The notes: generated by a model not told the origin, from the sequence alone. A DNA stretch of 64,000 bases from an uncultured Aquimarina sp. (GCF_947495315.1 NZ_CANLYD010000019.1:62001-126000), one strand, 5' to 3'. Numbered from the stretch's first letter, positions 7,638-16,789 are shown. Numbers and translations are program-made.

Positions 7638-7694
7638 TTACCACGCCTGTGCGGAGATGTAAGAATGATGATGATGTACAAGAATATTTTTCAT
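7638..7694 (-). CDS. hisL: his operon leader peptide HisL
   Basis: Short ORF of 18 codons reading MKNILVHHHHSYISAQAW, with four consecutive His codons (CAT) at positions 7-10 and a TAA stop. It is followed after 32 nt by the intrinsic terminator at 7574-7605 and then hisG. This is the arrangement of a transcription attenuator: ribosomes stalled at the His codons when charged tRNA-His is short would prevent the terminator from forming. The sequence matches no enterobacterial hisL apart from the His run. No ribosome-binding site of the GGAGG type is visible, as is usual in this phylum. Confidence 0.9.
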   Translation of the reverse strand: MKNILVHHHHSYISAQAW

Positions 7695-7736
7695 GTTTTC
7701 TGTAATACTCTGCGAATGTATAAAAAATATTTTTTT

Positions 7737-7752
7737 CTGAAATGCATTTCAG
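7737..7752. promoter_or_regulatory. Perfect 16-bp palindrome CTGAAATGCATTTCAG
   Basis: Located between the his leader and the divergent OmpA-like gene, 43 bp upstream of the hisL start codon. The sequence is its own reverse complement over 16 bases, the form expected of an operator for a dimeric repressor. No matching copy was noticed elsewhere in the window. Confidence 0.5.
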
Positions 7753-7859
7753 CCTAAATTTTTGCTATTCATCTTTTTTCAAGATATAAATCGCTCAATC
7801 ATAATCAATTAATTAAAACATTTTTATAACTTTAAAAGACTAACACTAATCATCAATAT

Positions 7860-8774
7860 ATGAAAAATTTAATTTCGTTCCTTATTTTTATCCTATTCGC
7901 CTTACTGGGAATGTGGTGGTACTACTCCTGTAATTGGTGTCTTGGAGATAGGAATAAAGGATCTTCTATTGTAGAAGAAACTATTGACTCTGAAGCTGAG
8001 ACAAAGGCTAAAAAGGCTTATGAAGATAGTTTAGCACTAGCTCACGGCCTATATGCTAAGAACAACCAAAATACAGATGTTTTTAGATATCCTGAAAATC
8101 TTCAAATTAACAACTCCAACTTTACAGTAAATATACCTGATCGTGTTCAAGGTTTTGAAAATAAGATAGCCGATTATCTTGGGCAAAATCAAAATCAAGA
8201 ATTAGTCATTTATGGTTATGAAACTTCTGAAGAACAAAAAACAGATACATTAACCGGAGTTTCAAGAGCTAATTTTATTAAAGATATTTTGGTTAACGCA
8301 GGCATAAATGGAGATCGAATTGTTACTAAAGCGAAATTACATACATACAATTATGATGCAGATGGATATTACAAAGGTGGTATTCTTCTAAATTTTACTG
8401 AAATAGATGAATCCAGACTAAAAGAAGTCGAAAAAGGAATCGCCAATAAAACCTTATACTCGGATTTTGGGTCTAAAGAATTCAAACCAGATGCTACACT
8501 ATCAAATTACGCATTGGAACTCAAAAATTATCTAAACAAATATCCGAACAAAAATGTACTGATTACAGGGCATACAGATGACGTTGGGGACGATGCAGCT
8601 AATCAGTCGATTGGTCTAAAAAGAGCTGGAAATGTCAAAAATTATTTAGCTTCTCAAGGTATTCCTTTAGAAAAACTAACCTCAGAGTCTAAAGGAGAAT
8701 CAAGTCCGGTTGCTCCAAATGATACCGAAGAAAACAGGGCAAAAAACAGAAGAATAGAAATAATTGTAAACTAA
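7860..8774 (+). CDS. OmpA family protein
   Basis: 304-residue envelope protein. One hydrophobic N-terminal segment (about 3-22) anchors it or acts as an uncleaved signal. The C-terminal region (about 200-304) is an OmpA-like peptidoglycan-binding domain, with FGSKEFKPDA, VLITGHTDDVG, LKRAGNVKNYL and NRAKNRRIEIIV. A degenerate second OmpA-like unit seems to occupy about 85-185 (LVIYGYETSEEQ, SRANFIKDILV), so the protein may be a tandem of two such domains. It is transcribed away from the his operon and is followed after 12 nt by a membrane protein gene, probably in one transcript. Confidence 0.85.
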   Translation: MKNLISFLIFILFALLGMWWYYSCNWCLGDRNKGSSIVEETIDSEAETKAKKAYEDSLALAHGLYAKNNQNTDVFRYPENLQINNSNFTVNIPDRVQGFENKIADYLGQNQNQELVIYGYETSEEQKTDTLTGVSRANFIKDILVNAGINGDRIVTKAKLHTYNYDADGYYKGGILLNFTEIDESRLKEVEKGIANKTLYSDFGSKEFKPDATLSNYALELKNYLNKYPNKNVLITGHTDDVGDDAANQSIGLKRAGNVKNYLASQGIPLEKLTSESKGESSPVAPNDTEENRAKNRRIEIIVN

Positions 8775-8786
8775 ATAACTACAAAT

Positions 8787-9305
8787 ATGTTAGATTTTTT
8801 AAACGAAGCAAACTGGTGGTGCCTACTAATATTGTTATTAATTGCATTCTTACTAGGATGGTTTTTATCTAAATGGGCGCTCAAAAATAAATATCAAGAA
8901 AAATTAGACCAATGCCTTAGAGAAAAGGAAAAACTAAGAAATGGAAATTTCAAAAAGGCGAATACTACATTTTCAAAACCTATTTCCGTTGAAGCTAATG
9001 ATAGTGCAAAAGCAATTACCTCTGGCGAAACAGAAACAAAACTTGAAGATGGTGAAAAACCTAAATTAAATTTTGACAGTTTTGGAAAAGCGGATGAATC
9101 AGAAAAAGATGATCTAAAACTAATTAGCGGAGTAGGCCCTTTTATAGAAAAGAAGTTAAACAGTATAGGAATATACACTTTTGACCAAATAAGTAAGTTT
9201 ACAAAAGAAGATATAGATACGGTGACGGATTTGATACAGTTTTTTCCCGGTCGTATTGAACGGGACAACTGGTCCGATCAAGCTGAAAAACTAAAAAACA
9301 AATAA
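8787..9305 (+). CDS. Membrane protein with C-terminal helix-hairpin-helix-like domain
   Basis: 172 residues. A single membrane helix is clear at about 9-31 (tryptophan-flanked, leucine rich), followed by a charged coiled region and a low-complexity linker. The C-terminal 60 residues (DDLKLISGVGPFIEKKLNSIGIYTFDQI and on) match the helix-hairpin-helix fold seen in small flavobacterial membrane proteins and at the end of some NADH dehydrogenase subunits: SGVGPxxEKxLN-GIxTFxQI. The role is unknown; a link between the OmpA-like protein and an inner-membrane partner is possible, since the two genes are only 12 nt apart. Confidence 0.75.
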   Translation: MLDFLNEANWWCLLILLLIAFLLGWFLSKWALKNKYQEKLDQCLREKEKLRNGNFKKANTTFSKPISVEANDSAKAITSGETETKLEDGEKPKLNFDSFGKADESEKDDLKLISGVGPFIEKKLNSIGIYTFDQISKFTKEDIDTVTDLIQFFPGRIERDNWSDQAEKLKNK

Positions 9306-9339
9306 TATAGTATTGATCCGATTATAACTAATCGAAAAA

Positions 9340-9966
9340 TCATATCTCTATATAATAAACAGCTTCTAAATACTTTTTTGAAGCTGTTTTTTCATCTTTT
9401 TTAGACTTGAGCTCCTTTAGTACTCCAGCTATTTTTATCTTTTTTTCAGGAAGTTTATGATAACCTTTAGCATGAGCAATAAGAAAAGTTTCTGATGACT
9501 CCTCCTCTGCTATTTCATACACATCATAGGTTTCTACTATAGGAATCATTGAAAACGTAGTTACTTTTCCTGCAACAATAGGCACCATGATAAAGCCATT
9601 AAAATCAGATTGTGACGCTACTTTTTTAGGAATACCGGTAATAATAGTATTTAAGGATAATTTTCCTTTATGATTAACTTCAGAAGGTAATAACTCGATG
9701 ACATTATATTTAGCGTATATAGATTGAAAATCTTTTGATAGTGAAGAAATTATTTGATTTCTTGCCAGAGTATCCAATTCAGAGATTGATACGTCTAAAA
9801 AAAGAATCATCTTTTGCTTATCACTAAAAAGCCCAGCTACTTTGCCTAGCTCCGCTGGTGAAATTACACCATCATCAGCTTTAGTAAGTATATTGTAAAA
9901 TCTACCACCATTATCTAATGTTGCTATGGCTTCATCTATATTTTTAAACGGTTCTATCTTTTTCAT
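9340..9966 (-). CDS. Conserved hypothetical protein
   Basis: 208 residues, cytoplasmic by composition: no signal peptide or membrane segment. It starts MKKIEPFKNIDEAIATLDNG, contains a patch NGFIMVPIVAGKVTTFSMIPIVETYDVYEI in the middle that looks like two short beta strands, and ends in a lysine-rich segment followed by KKYLEAVYYIEI. I do not recognise the family. It is monocistronic or last in a minus-strand unit, preceded by the terminator of the prohibitin-like gene. The start is the only Met near the upstream limit. Confidence 0.75.
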   Translation of the reverse strand: MKKIEPFKNIDEAIATLDNGGRFYNILTKADDGVISPAELGKVAGLFSDKQKMILFLDVSISELDTLARNQIISSLSKDFQSIYAKYNVIELLPSEVNHKGKLSLNTIITGIPKKVASQSDFNGFIMVPIVAGKVTTFSMIPIVETYDVYEIAEEESSETFLIAHAKGYHKLPEKKIKIAGVLKELKSKKDEKTASKKYLEAVYYIEI

Positions 9967-10020
9967 ATTCTATAAATTTTCAACAATATCAAAGAGTCTA
10001 TCTATTTTATGGATTTCTAT

Positions 10021-10062
10021 AAAAAAACCATCATATAATATTCGCATACTATATGATGGTTT
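10021..10062 (-). terminator. Intrinsic terminator after the prohibitin-like gene
   Basis: 12-bp arms AAACCATCATAT (10025-10036) and ATATGATGGTTT (10051-10062) with a 14-nt loop. On the minus strand the stem is followed by a run of seven T. It lies 37 nt past the stop of the prohibitin-like gene. Confidence 0.8.
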
Positions 10063-10098
10063 ATCATTAAAAGATATCTATTATAATAAAATGTCGTT

Positions 10099-10914
10099 CT
10101 ATTGATTTCCTAAGATTATAGGCATTCCACTTTCACCCGAACCTATTACTATCACTTTAGCATTAGGAGATTTTGCTAATTCTAAAGTAGCTTCAATTCC
10201 TTTTTCTGTAAGAATCTTATCCGTTAACGAAGCACTTAGAATTTGGTTAGCAATAGCTTTACCTTCCGCATCAATTTTTTGTCTTTCTGCTTCTTTTTGA
10301 GCTTTTGTTAATTTAAACTCATACTCTAACGATTCTTGCTCTTGTCTTAATTTACGTTCAATAGCTTCCTTGATTGTTGGCGGTAAAGTTACATCACGCA
10401 CCAATACTTCATTAAGTTGTACGTATTGATCTCCTACAATCTTTTTAGTCTCTTCATAAATCTCTTTCTGAATGACATCTCTTTTACTAGAATACAATTG
10501 CTCTGGAGTATACCTACCTACCACACTACGCGCCGCAGATCTTATTGTTGGCAATAATATTCTTTGCACATAATTTTCTCCTTTTTGTTGGTGTAATAAT
10601 CCCAATTTTTCATATTGAGGTTGAAACCAAGCAGATGCATCTAGTTTTATTTCCAGACCATTAGAAGAAAGTACTTGCATTTTCTCAAACACTTCTTGTT
10701 GTCTTACTTCATATACAATTACTTTGTTCCAAGGAGCGACTAAATGAAATCCTTCTCCCAGTGGTGGTTCATCAGTAACAACTCCTCCTGCAAAAGTTTT
10801 ATAAAGCACTCCAGCTTCTCCAGAGCCGATAGTAACTGTAGACTTTGAAATAAAGACAATTAAAAGTACTACAATAATAAGAATAGGTAATCCTATTTTA
10901 GGTAATTTTTCCAT
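10099..10914 (-). CDS. Prohibitin family (SPFH domain) membrane protein
   Basis: 271 residues with an N-terminal membrane helix (about 8-24) and an SPFH/Band 7 domain from about 28 to 200, with GEAGVLYKTFAGGV, PLGEGFHLVAPWNKVIVYEVR and the helical EAIERKLRQEQESLEYEFKLTKAQKEAERQ stretch that forms the coiled coil in prohibitins. The C-terminus carries a small hydrophobic patch, AKVIVIGSGESGMPIIL. Such proteins form large ring complexes in the inner membrane and are thought to act as scaffolds or to modulate FtsH; the bacterial role is not settled. Its start lies 23 nt from the end of the VWA-type gene upstream, which may be cotranscribed. Confidence 0.9.
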   Translation of the reverse strand: MEKLPKIGLPILIIVVLLIVFISKSTVTIGSGEAGVLYKTFAGGVVTDEPPLGEGFHLVAPWNKVIVYEVRQQEVFEKMQVLSSNGLEIKLDASAWFQPQYEKLGLLHQQKGENYVQRILLPTIRSAARSVVGRYTPEQLYSSKRDVIQKEIYEETKKIVGDQYVQLNEVLVRDVTLPPTIKEAIERKLRQEQESLEYEFKLTKAQKEAERQKIDAEGKAIANQILSASLTDKILTEKGIEATLELAKSPNAKVIVIGSGESGMPIILGNQ

Positions 10915-10937
10915 GATAAATGTTTAGTTTTTAAATT

Positions 10938-12968
10938 TTAAATAAGCCCATTATATTTTCGCATAAACCACTCTACAGCTAGTAAAAATATTATAATTGC
11001 TAAAAGATATTTCCAATCTATTAAAGATACGATATTTTCTTTGCTCTTCTGGATTGCCTGATACCTCTGATCCTCAATCAGATCACGAATCAAAATATTA
11101 TTTTGACTCATAAAATAAGCCTTTCCTTCAGTATTAGTCGCTACTTGTCTTAGTTTCGTTACATCCGCATTCAATAATTGTTGCTCTACATCATAATCCA
11201 AAATGCTAAAACTTCCGGAGCGTGATATATTTTCGCCTGTAACTATTACAGTATAATCATAATTACCAGAAGACAAACTACTGAGATCAGCTTCATACGA
11301 ATTGTTTTTCAATAACATCGGAATTGTCTGAGATGTTTCTTTATCTTTATTTTTAACTACAATATTCAGACTTCCTCTACGATCAAATTCATAATTTTTA
11401 GTAAAATATTCTGCTTTGATCTTAATGCTGGCATTACCATAATAGAAAGATTCTGAAATAGTATTTAATCTACTTTTTCGTTTATTAGAAGCTAGATACT
11501 GTATTATCTTTCCAAAAAAATCATCGAAACTTTCAAAATTCTTATTATCCAGATAATTCTGAGCTCTCCATCGCCATATACCCTCACCTAATAACACTGC
11601 TTCTCTTATTCCATTATCTTCTATGGTAGCTAACATAGGTTCATCGGTAGTAATATTACCAACATTTCTCTGCAACAGCACATCGTGAGAAAAATTAATA
11701 TTTATTTCGCCAAAGGTTCCAATCAATGGTGGATATCCATCAAAACCGATATTTTCTGCCAGAAATGTTCCATAGTTTACATTAAATTTTGGTAAATAAT
11801 ACTCCGTTTGCCTCGTGATTTCTTGTCTGTATTTATTCTGAATCTTATTAAGAAATACCCAATCAGTTTTAGCACCAGTAATCGTAAAACGATTTTTTCT
11901 AACATTCTCTATTTTTTCATATACCCCTCTAAATCTGGCATTAGGTTGATACAAAATGATCAATTGATATTCATCAACATCTTTTACCTCAGAAGGTTTG
12001 ACAATAGTAAGGCTTCTGCGTTCATTACTTTCTATACTTTTTTTGATCGTGCCTAAATCAGGATGAGTCATATCACTAACCAACAATATATTTGTTTTCT
12101 GATCAATAACTTCTACTGCAAAGTCTTTACTATTATTAACTTTATTCTTTTCATTGTCGACAGGAATAAGCGTAGCATTATACTGTAATACACCCGCATT
12201 ACTAGCGGCTAAAGTAAAATTGATTACTTTAGAATTATTCTCTTTAGAAAAAGAAACCGGTTGTGAGTAAATCATATTTCTACCCGATTTTACTTCAAAC
12301 CTGGTGTTTATATTTTCGGTTCCGGAATACGTAAGAATGACCTCTACCGGAAACTTGTTTTTAAGATATGCATACCGATTTACATTAAGCTGTTGGATTT
12401 TAGTATCGGTTACCTTTATAGTATCTCCAGCAATTACTGGGTAAATCTGCTGTTTATAAGCATTACTTCTAAATTGATAATCTCTACCATAAGTTTGATT
12501 ACCATCTGTAACTAGTATTGTTGGAGCATTAGAGTTTTTATAAATCTGATCTAAATTATCTAACGCTTTAGAAATATTGGTTTGTTTCTGATTAAACGTA
12601 AGACTTAAGGTATCCTTTAAATCATCAGAAAACGAATAGTACTTTATGTCAAATCGTTCCTTAAGCTCCTCATTCGTTTGGATCTGATTTACAAACTGTG
12701 ATACTTGCTGATCTTGATTAAGATGTTTTATTGAAGAAGAATTATCAACTGCAACTACTAATGTTGGCTTTTCTGTATAATATGTGTTTTTTCGAAATGT
12801 TGGATTAATTAATAAAACCAGTAATGCAAATACGCTTAGAAAACGTAAAAAAGCAAAGAACAAGTTCCTTTTGGTTCTATTCTTTGCTTTGTACATATAT
12901 TGGAATAGCGCTATAACTAATGCAATTATTCCTGCCGCTATGATCAATCCTATATTTTGTGTCTGCAT
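10938..12968 (-). CDS. Membrane-anchored VWA domain protein
   Basis: 676 residues. Two N-terminal membrane helices (about 7-25 and 36-58) are followed by a von Willebrand A-type domain: VVAVDNSSSIKHL near 70-82 has the DxSxS metal-ion site, and TILVTDGNQTYG a second conserved strand. The long middle part is beta-rich and extracytoplasmic, with residues SDMTHPDLGTIKK in a glutamine amidotransferase-like or BatA-like region. A C-terminal membrane helix (about 652-670) precedes the basic tail. The layout resembles the flavobacterial Bat-type or CHU_1297-like proteins. Precise function unknown; a role in envelope protein assembly is only a guess. Confidence 0.8.
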   Translation of the reverse strand: MQTQNIGLIIAAGIIALVIALFQYMYKAKNRTKRNLFFAFLRFLSVFALLVLLINPTFRKNTYYTEKPTLVVAVDNSSSIKHLNQDQQVSQFVNQIQTNEELKERFDIKYYSFSDDLKDTLSLTFNQKQTNISKALDNLDQIYKNSNAPTILVTDGNQTYGRDYQFRSNAYKQQIYPVIAGDTIKVTDTKIQQLNVNRYAYLKNKFPVEVILTYSGTENINTRFEVKSGRNMIYSQPVSFSKENNSKVINFTLAASNAGVLQYNATLIPVDNEKNKVNNSKDFAVEVIDQKTNILLVSDMTHPDLGTIKKSIESNERRSLTIVKPSEVKDVDEYQLIILYQPNARFRGVYEKIENVRKNRFTITGAKTDWVFLNKIQNKYRQEITRQTEYYLPKFNVNYGTFLAENIGFDGYPPLIGTFGEININFSHDVLLQRNVGNITTDEPMLATIEDNGIREAVLLGEGIWRWRAQNYLDNKNFESFDDFFGKIIQYLASNKRKSRLNTISESFYYGNASIKIKAEYFTKNYEFDRRGSLNIVVKNKDKETSQTIPMLLKNNSYEADLSSLSSGNYDYTVIVTGENISRSGSFSILDYDVEQQLLNADVTKLRQVATNTEGKAYFMSQNNILIRDLIEDQRYQAIQKSKENIVSLIDWKYLLAIIIFLLAVEWFMRKYNGLI

Positions 12969-13130
12969 TCTTATTAATTACGATGTAAACGTTCAGTTTT
13001 ACAATTTTTCACTTTCCACATTTTTAAGATAGTCGATTACAAACCTGAAAATAAAAACATTTAATTAAAAAGGTCTTAAACTTATTAAAAAACTATTCGA
13101 AAATCGTTAATCGTAATTCTAGAGTTTGAT

Positions 13131-13877
13131 TTAAGTTAGCATTCCGCCGTCTACATTAAGGACCTGTCCAGTAACATATCCACTTAGATCACTAGCCAAA
13201 AACAGACAAGCATTAGCTATATCTTCTGGAGATCCTCCTCGCTTCAATGGTATTGCTTTTCTCCATTCATCAACAACTTTTTCATCTAGTTTACCTGTCA
13301 TTTCTGTCTCGATAAAACCAGGAGCAATTACATTGCTACGTATATTTCTGGAACCTAATTCTAAAGCTACCGACTTAGAGAAACCAATAATACCAGCTTT
13401 TGAAGCTGCATAATTAGCTTGACCAGCATTTCCTTTTACTCCAACTACGGAACTCATATTAATTATACTTCCACTACGTTGTTTCAGCATTGTTCGCTGT
13501 ACTGCTTTGGTCATATTAAACACACTTTTTAGATTAACTTCGATAACTTTATCAAAATCTTCTTCACTCATTCTCATAAGTAAATTATCTTTAGTGATAC
13601 CCGCATTATTGACCAGAATATCTATACTTCCGAAAGTCTCCAGAACATCCTTTATTAAACTTTCAGATTCTGCGAAACTGGCAGCATTACTTTGATATGC
13701 TTTGGCTTGAATACCTAAATCATTTAATTCTTTTTCTAAATCTTTTGCAGCATCTACTGAAGAACTATATGTAAATGCAACATTTGCACCTTGTTTTGCA
13801 AAAACTTGTGCTATTCCTTTTCCGATACCACGAGTAGCACCCGTGATAATGGCAGTTTTACCTTGTAAGAGATTCAT
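13131..13877 (-). CDS. fabG: 3-oxoacyl-[acyl-carrier-protein] reductase FabG
   Basis: NADPH-dependent ketoreductase of fatty acid elongation, SDR family. The protein begins MNLLQGKTAIITGATRGIGK, giving 248 residues, the usual length. An upstream in-frame ATG at 13910 would add 11 residues with no counterpart in the family, so the internal ATG at 13877 was chosen. Motifs are the cofactor loop GATRGIG, NNAGIT, the catalytic NMSSVVG Ser and YAASK Tyr-Lys, and PGFIETEMT after the active site. It stands alone between the VWA gene and a short hypothetical gene, which fits a housekeeping role better than the SDRs of the 38-48 kb cluster. Confidence 0.9.
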   Translation of the reverse strand: MNLLQGKTAIITGATRGIGKGIAQVFAKQGANVAFTYSSSVDAAKDLEKELNDLGIQAKAYQSNAASFAESESLIKDVLETFGSIDILVNNAGITKDNLLMRMSEEDFDKVIEVNLKSVFNMTKAVQRTMLKQRSGSIINMSSVVGVKGNAGQANYAASKAGIIGFSKSVALELGSRNIRSNVIAPGFIETEMTGKLDEKVVDEWRKAIPLKRGGSPEDIANACLFLASDLSGYVTGQVLNVDGGMLT

Positions 13878-14135
13878 TCGCTCTATAATATTTTTTTGGT
13901 TACATACCATTTATATATGATATGTATGATTTTGTGTTTTCAAATATAAGAATTACTAAGAGGTCACCAACAATAAACTCTTTGATTTATATTAGGTTTT
14001 ATATACGAGAACCTTATTAAATGTATTGCTACGAATAATAGTAAGTATTTTTATTTCATTAGAAAGCTGAATATATGATAGTTATTAAAATTGAAATCCC
14101 ATAAAAACTGCTGGCTTACTGGCTAATTATATTAA

Positions 14136-14166
14136 AAAAACCTCGATTGAGTACATCGAGGTTTTT
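14136..14166 (-). terminator. Intrinsic terminator after the 110-residue gene
   Basis: Arms AAAAACCTCGAT (14136-14147) and ATCGAGGTTTTT (14155-14166) around loop TGAGTAC. The stem with flanking A and T tracts can work in both directions; it lies 23 nt after the stop of the minus-strand gene at 14190. Confidence 0.75.
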
Positions 14167-14189
14167 ATATAATGTTTAAGTCATTAATA

Positions 14190-14522
14190 CTAATGATGCA
14201 CGACAGCTTCTGATCTGTATGTATACATGTTCTTTTGGAAACTATGATACTTTTTCATTGCCATAAAAACTTCATCACCTATTTCTTTTGAAAACTTTAC
14301 AGAATCTTTTAATAAATCTGCTGCCTTATTAATAGTTTGCTTTAGTCTACGCCCACTATCATCCAACTCCAAAAATTGTTTATGCATATCAGGAGTGCAC
14401 GGTTCACAGCGATAAGAATGTAGCTCAGTAAGCATTCCGGAGAGTTCTTCTTTCATTCGGCTTAATCTAAGCGTATGTGTCTGACGGTTTGGAGATTCTT
14501 TTGGGGTAGTTTGATTTTTCAT
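14190..14522 (-). CDS. Hypothetical protein, helical
   Basis: 110 residues, predicted almost entirely helical and cytoplasmic. It contains a CEPC pair near 39-42 and ends in a basic, Tyr-rich tail (KKYHSFQKNMYTYRSEAVVHH minus the last few residues in other words). The family is not recognised. It is probably monocistronic, with its own terminator at 14136-14166 and 236 nt of spacer upstream. The gene could encode a small stress or regulatory protein, but nothing in the sequence decides this. Confidence 0.7.
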   Translation of the reverse strand: MKNQTTPKESPNRQTHTLRLSRMKEELSGMLTELHSYRCEPCTPDMHKQFLELDDSGRRLKQTINKAADLLKDSVKFSKEIGDEVFMAMKKYHSFQKNMYTYRSEAVVHH

Positions 14523-14758
14523 AATGGTTTGGTTTTAAAGGTGAGTGTATTAAATTTACCAAGAATTAATAAGACCTCAAAAAAAACTGCTGGTATACGT
14601 ACATGTTTTATATTTATGTTAAATAATTAAACGATTTATAAAAAAATTATCATTAAATGATGACTAAAATTTCATAAATCTCAATCACATAATTCAAAAA
14701 ATAAGGGAAAATACCCTTTAAAATTTATAATCATAACCTAACTATTTCATAAAAACCA

Positions 14759-15739
14759 ATGAATCAGAAAAAAAAATTTAAGTGGGGAATCATTGGCTGT
14801 GGTAAAATTGCGCATAAGTTTGCCGAGGATTTAATGACTATCCCAACTGCTACATTATATGCAGTAGCGAGTAGAGATTTAAAAAAAGCTAAAGATTTTG
14901 GAAAAACATATGATGCCTATAGCTGTTATGGAAGTTACAAAGAACTTGCAACAAACCCCGAAATAGATATTATCTACATTGCAACTCCTCATGTTTTTCA
15001 TTACGAAAACACACTAATGTGTCTTACTCATAAAAAAGCAGTGTTATGTGAGAAACCCTTTGCTATGAATATAAAACAGGTAGAAGAAATGATTACTGCG
15101 GCAAAAAATAGTGATACGTTTTTAATGGAAGCCCTATGGACCTATTTCTTACCTCATTATGAGTATGTTTTAAATGTTATACAATCTAATGAGCTGGGCG
15201 AAGTAAAAAGTTTAAAAGCTGATTTTGGTTTTGCTAGCAACTATGATCCTGAAAATAGAGTGTTCAACAAAAAACTTGGTGGAGGAAGCTTATTAGACGT
15301 AGGAATCTATCCATTATTTGCAGCATTAAGTATACTGGGATATCCTAAAGAAATTGAGGCGAACGCCAAATTCAATGACAATGGAATAGATGAAAATTGT
15401 ACTATGTTACTCACTTACAAAAACAATACCCAAGCATCTTTATATTGTTCCATTACAGAAAAAACAAATACCGAAGCTATTATCGAATTAGAAAAAGGAA
15501 CCATTACTATTAATAGTCGTTTTCACGAACCTTCTTCTGTTACCATCACACGAGATGGAATTTCGAAATTACACGAATTTACTGTGGACACAAATGGTTA
15601 CAGTTTTGAGGCAATTCATGTTCAAGAAATGCTAGAGCAAGGAAATACAGAAAGTACAATTATGAACTTCGATAAAAGTCTACAACTGATTCGTTTACTG
15701 GATACTGTAAGAGACAAAATTAACCTGTATTACGAATAG
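14759..15739 (+). CDS. Gfo/Idh/MocA family oxidoreductase
   Basis: 326-residue NAD(P)-dependent dehydrogenase of the glucose-fructose oxidoreductase/inositol dehydrogenase family, probably acting on a sugar or cyclitol. The Rossmann domain occupies about 1-125, with KWGIIGCGKIAHKFAEDL at its start, IYIATPHVFHYE near 80 and the signature CEKPFAMN with the catalytic Lys near 99. The C-terminal half (about 130-326) is the alpha/beta substrate domain, with LGGGSLLDVGIYPL near 176-189. The substrate cannot be told from sequence. No partner gene is adjacent; the start follows a 236-nt AT-rich spacer. Confidence 0.88.
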   Translation: MNQKKKFKWGIIGCGKIAHKFAEDLMTIPTATLYAVASRDLKKAKDFGKTYDAYSCYGSYKELATNPEIDIIYIATPHVFHYENTLMCLTHKKAVLCEKPFAMNIKQVEEMITAAKNSDTFLMEALWTYFLPHYEYVLNVIQSNELGEVKSLKADFGFASNYDPENRVFNKKLGGGSLLDVGIYPLFAALSILGYPKEIEANAKFNDNGIDENCTMLLTYKNNTQASLYCSITEKTNTEAIIELEKGTITINSRFHEPSSVTITRDGISKLHEFTVDTNGYSFEAIHVQEMLEQGNTESTIMNFDKSLQLIRLLDTVRDKINLYYE

Positions 15740-15794
15740 CTTAAAACATTTTTTTAGAAAATCTATTCGTTTTAAATAATAATTAGACAGCAAT

Positions 15795-15829
15795 AAAAAA
15801 AAGCGTTTGACTAATTAATCAAACGCTTT
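15795..15829 (-). terminator. Intrinsic terminator after the DUF2911 gene
   Basis: 11-bp arms AAAGCGTTTGA (15800-15810) and TCAAACGCTTT (15819-15829), loop CTAATTAA. On the minus strand it is followed by a T run. It lies 25 nt past the DUF2911 stop and 56 nt after the plus-strand oxidoreductase. Confidence 0.8.
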
Positions 15830-15854
15830 CAATTTGTGTGAAAAAAAAGAGTAT

Positions 15855-16694
15855 TTATTTAGCTCCCCACTCTGCAAGGGAGTCTTTGTTTAGCTTTACA
15901 TAATCAGCATTTTTAGCCTTTTCTGCAAGCTCTAAAGATGTTTTAGCCGCTTTTATTGCTCCATCTTTATCTCCAGTTTTAGCAAGAATTAAAGAATGTT
16001 GTCTGTGGTACCAGAATGCATCTGCTCTACCCGCAACAGCCTTTTCAATGTGCTGTTTAGCCTTAGCATAGTCCTCAGTGTCTTTATAAAACACTGCTGC
16101 TTGATAGTGATCATTAGCAGATGGTCCAGCCATTACAGTTTCGATACTCTCCATTGCTTTCTTTTTAGAAGGAACTTCTAATTTAATAGCAGCTTCTGTA
16201 CTTTCCCAAATAAAGTTCAAATGAGCACTATCCATAGTAAAATCACTAAACATAATCGTAAAAGTCTCCACATTCATTGGAATCTTGGTAGCTTTTACCT
16301 TAACTTTTCCAGCCACTTTGCTATCATCCCACTCTCTTGGTGTTCCCCAGTTATTTGCATCACTATAAAATATAACTTCCCAACTTTCTTTTCCTGGATT
16401 TGTAAAAATAGCATACGTTCCTTTTTTAAGTTCCGCATCTCCTATTTTAACATCATCACTAAAAGTAATCTGAGTATTTTTATTAGCTCCTGTTCTCCAT
16501 AATTTATCGTAAGGAACCAGGTTTCCAAAAATGGTACGTCCTTTCATACTTGGACGCGAATATTCAACAGTAACATCTGTTAATCCTACCACTTGTTCTA
16601 TTTTGGAAGAAGGACTAGGTTGAGGTGTTTTTATCTGAGCTTCTATCCCAAAAGATAACAAGGCAGCAGATACAAATAAGATGATCTTTTTCAT
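15855..16694 (-). CDS. DUF2911 domain secreted protein with C-terminal TPR-like region
   Basis: 279 residues, starting MKKIILFVSAALLSFGIEAQ, a normal signal peptide. An upstream in-frame ATG at 16769 would put 25 extra residues in front of the signal, so 16694 was chosen. The DUF2911 part follows (about 25-185), with VTVEYSRPSMKGRTIFG, WRTGANKNTQITF and YAIFTNPGKESWEVIFY. The C-terminal 95 residues are helical with repeats (YQAAVFYKDTEDYAKAKQHIE and GDKDGAIKAAKTSLELAE) that look like two tetratricopeptide units. Function unknown; common in marine Bacteroidetes, periplasmic or outer-membrane associated. Confidence 0.85.
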   Translation of the reverse strand: MKKIILFVSAALLSFGIEAQIKTPQPSPSSKIEQVVGLTDVTVEYSRPSMKGRTIFGNLVPYDKLWRTGANKNTQITFSDDVKIGDAELKKGTYAIFTNPGKESWEVIFYSDANNWGTPREWDDSKVAGKVKVKATKIPMNVETFTIMFSDFTMDSAHLNFIWESTEAAIKLEVPSKKKAMESIETVMAGPSANDHYQAAVFYKDTEDYAKAKQHIEKAVAGRADAFWYHRQHSLILAKTGDKDGAIKAAKTSLELAEKAKNADYVKLNKDSLAEWGAK

Positions 16695-16789
16695 TGTGTT
16701 TATATTTAGTCTATTAATTAGTTTACTAATAACGAAATTAACAATTACACATACATTAAGAGTTAACAAAAACTTAAAATAAGGAATGC

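Noticed and set aside
7713..7720. TACATTCG on the minus strand as his promoter -7 box
   Set aside because: One base off the consensus and no TTG at the -33 distance; not strong enough to list.
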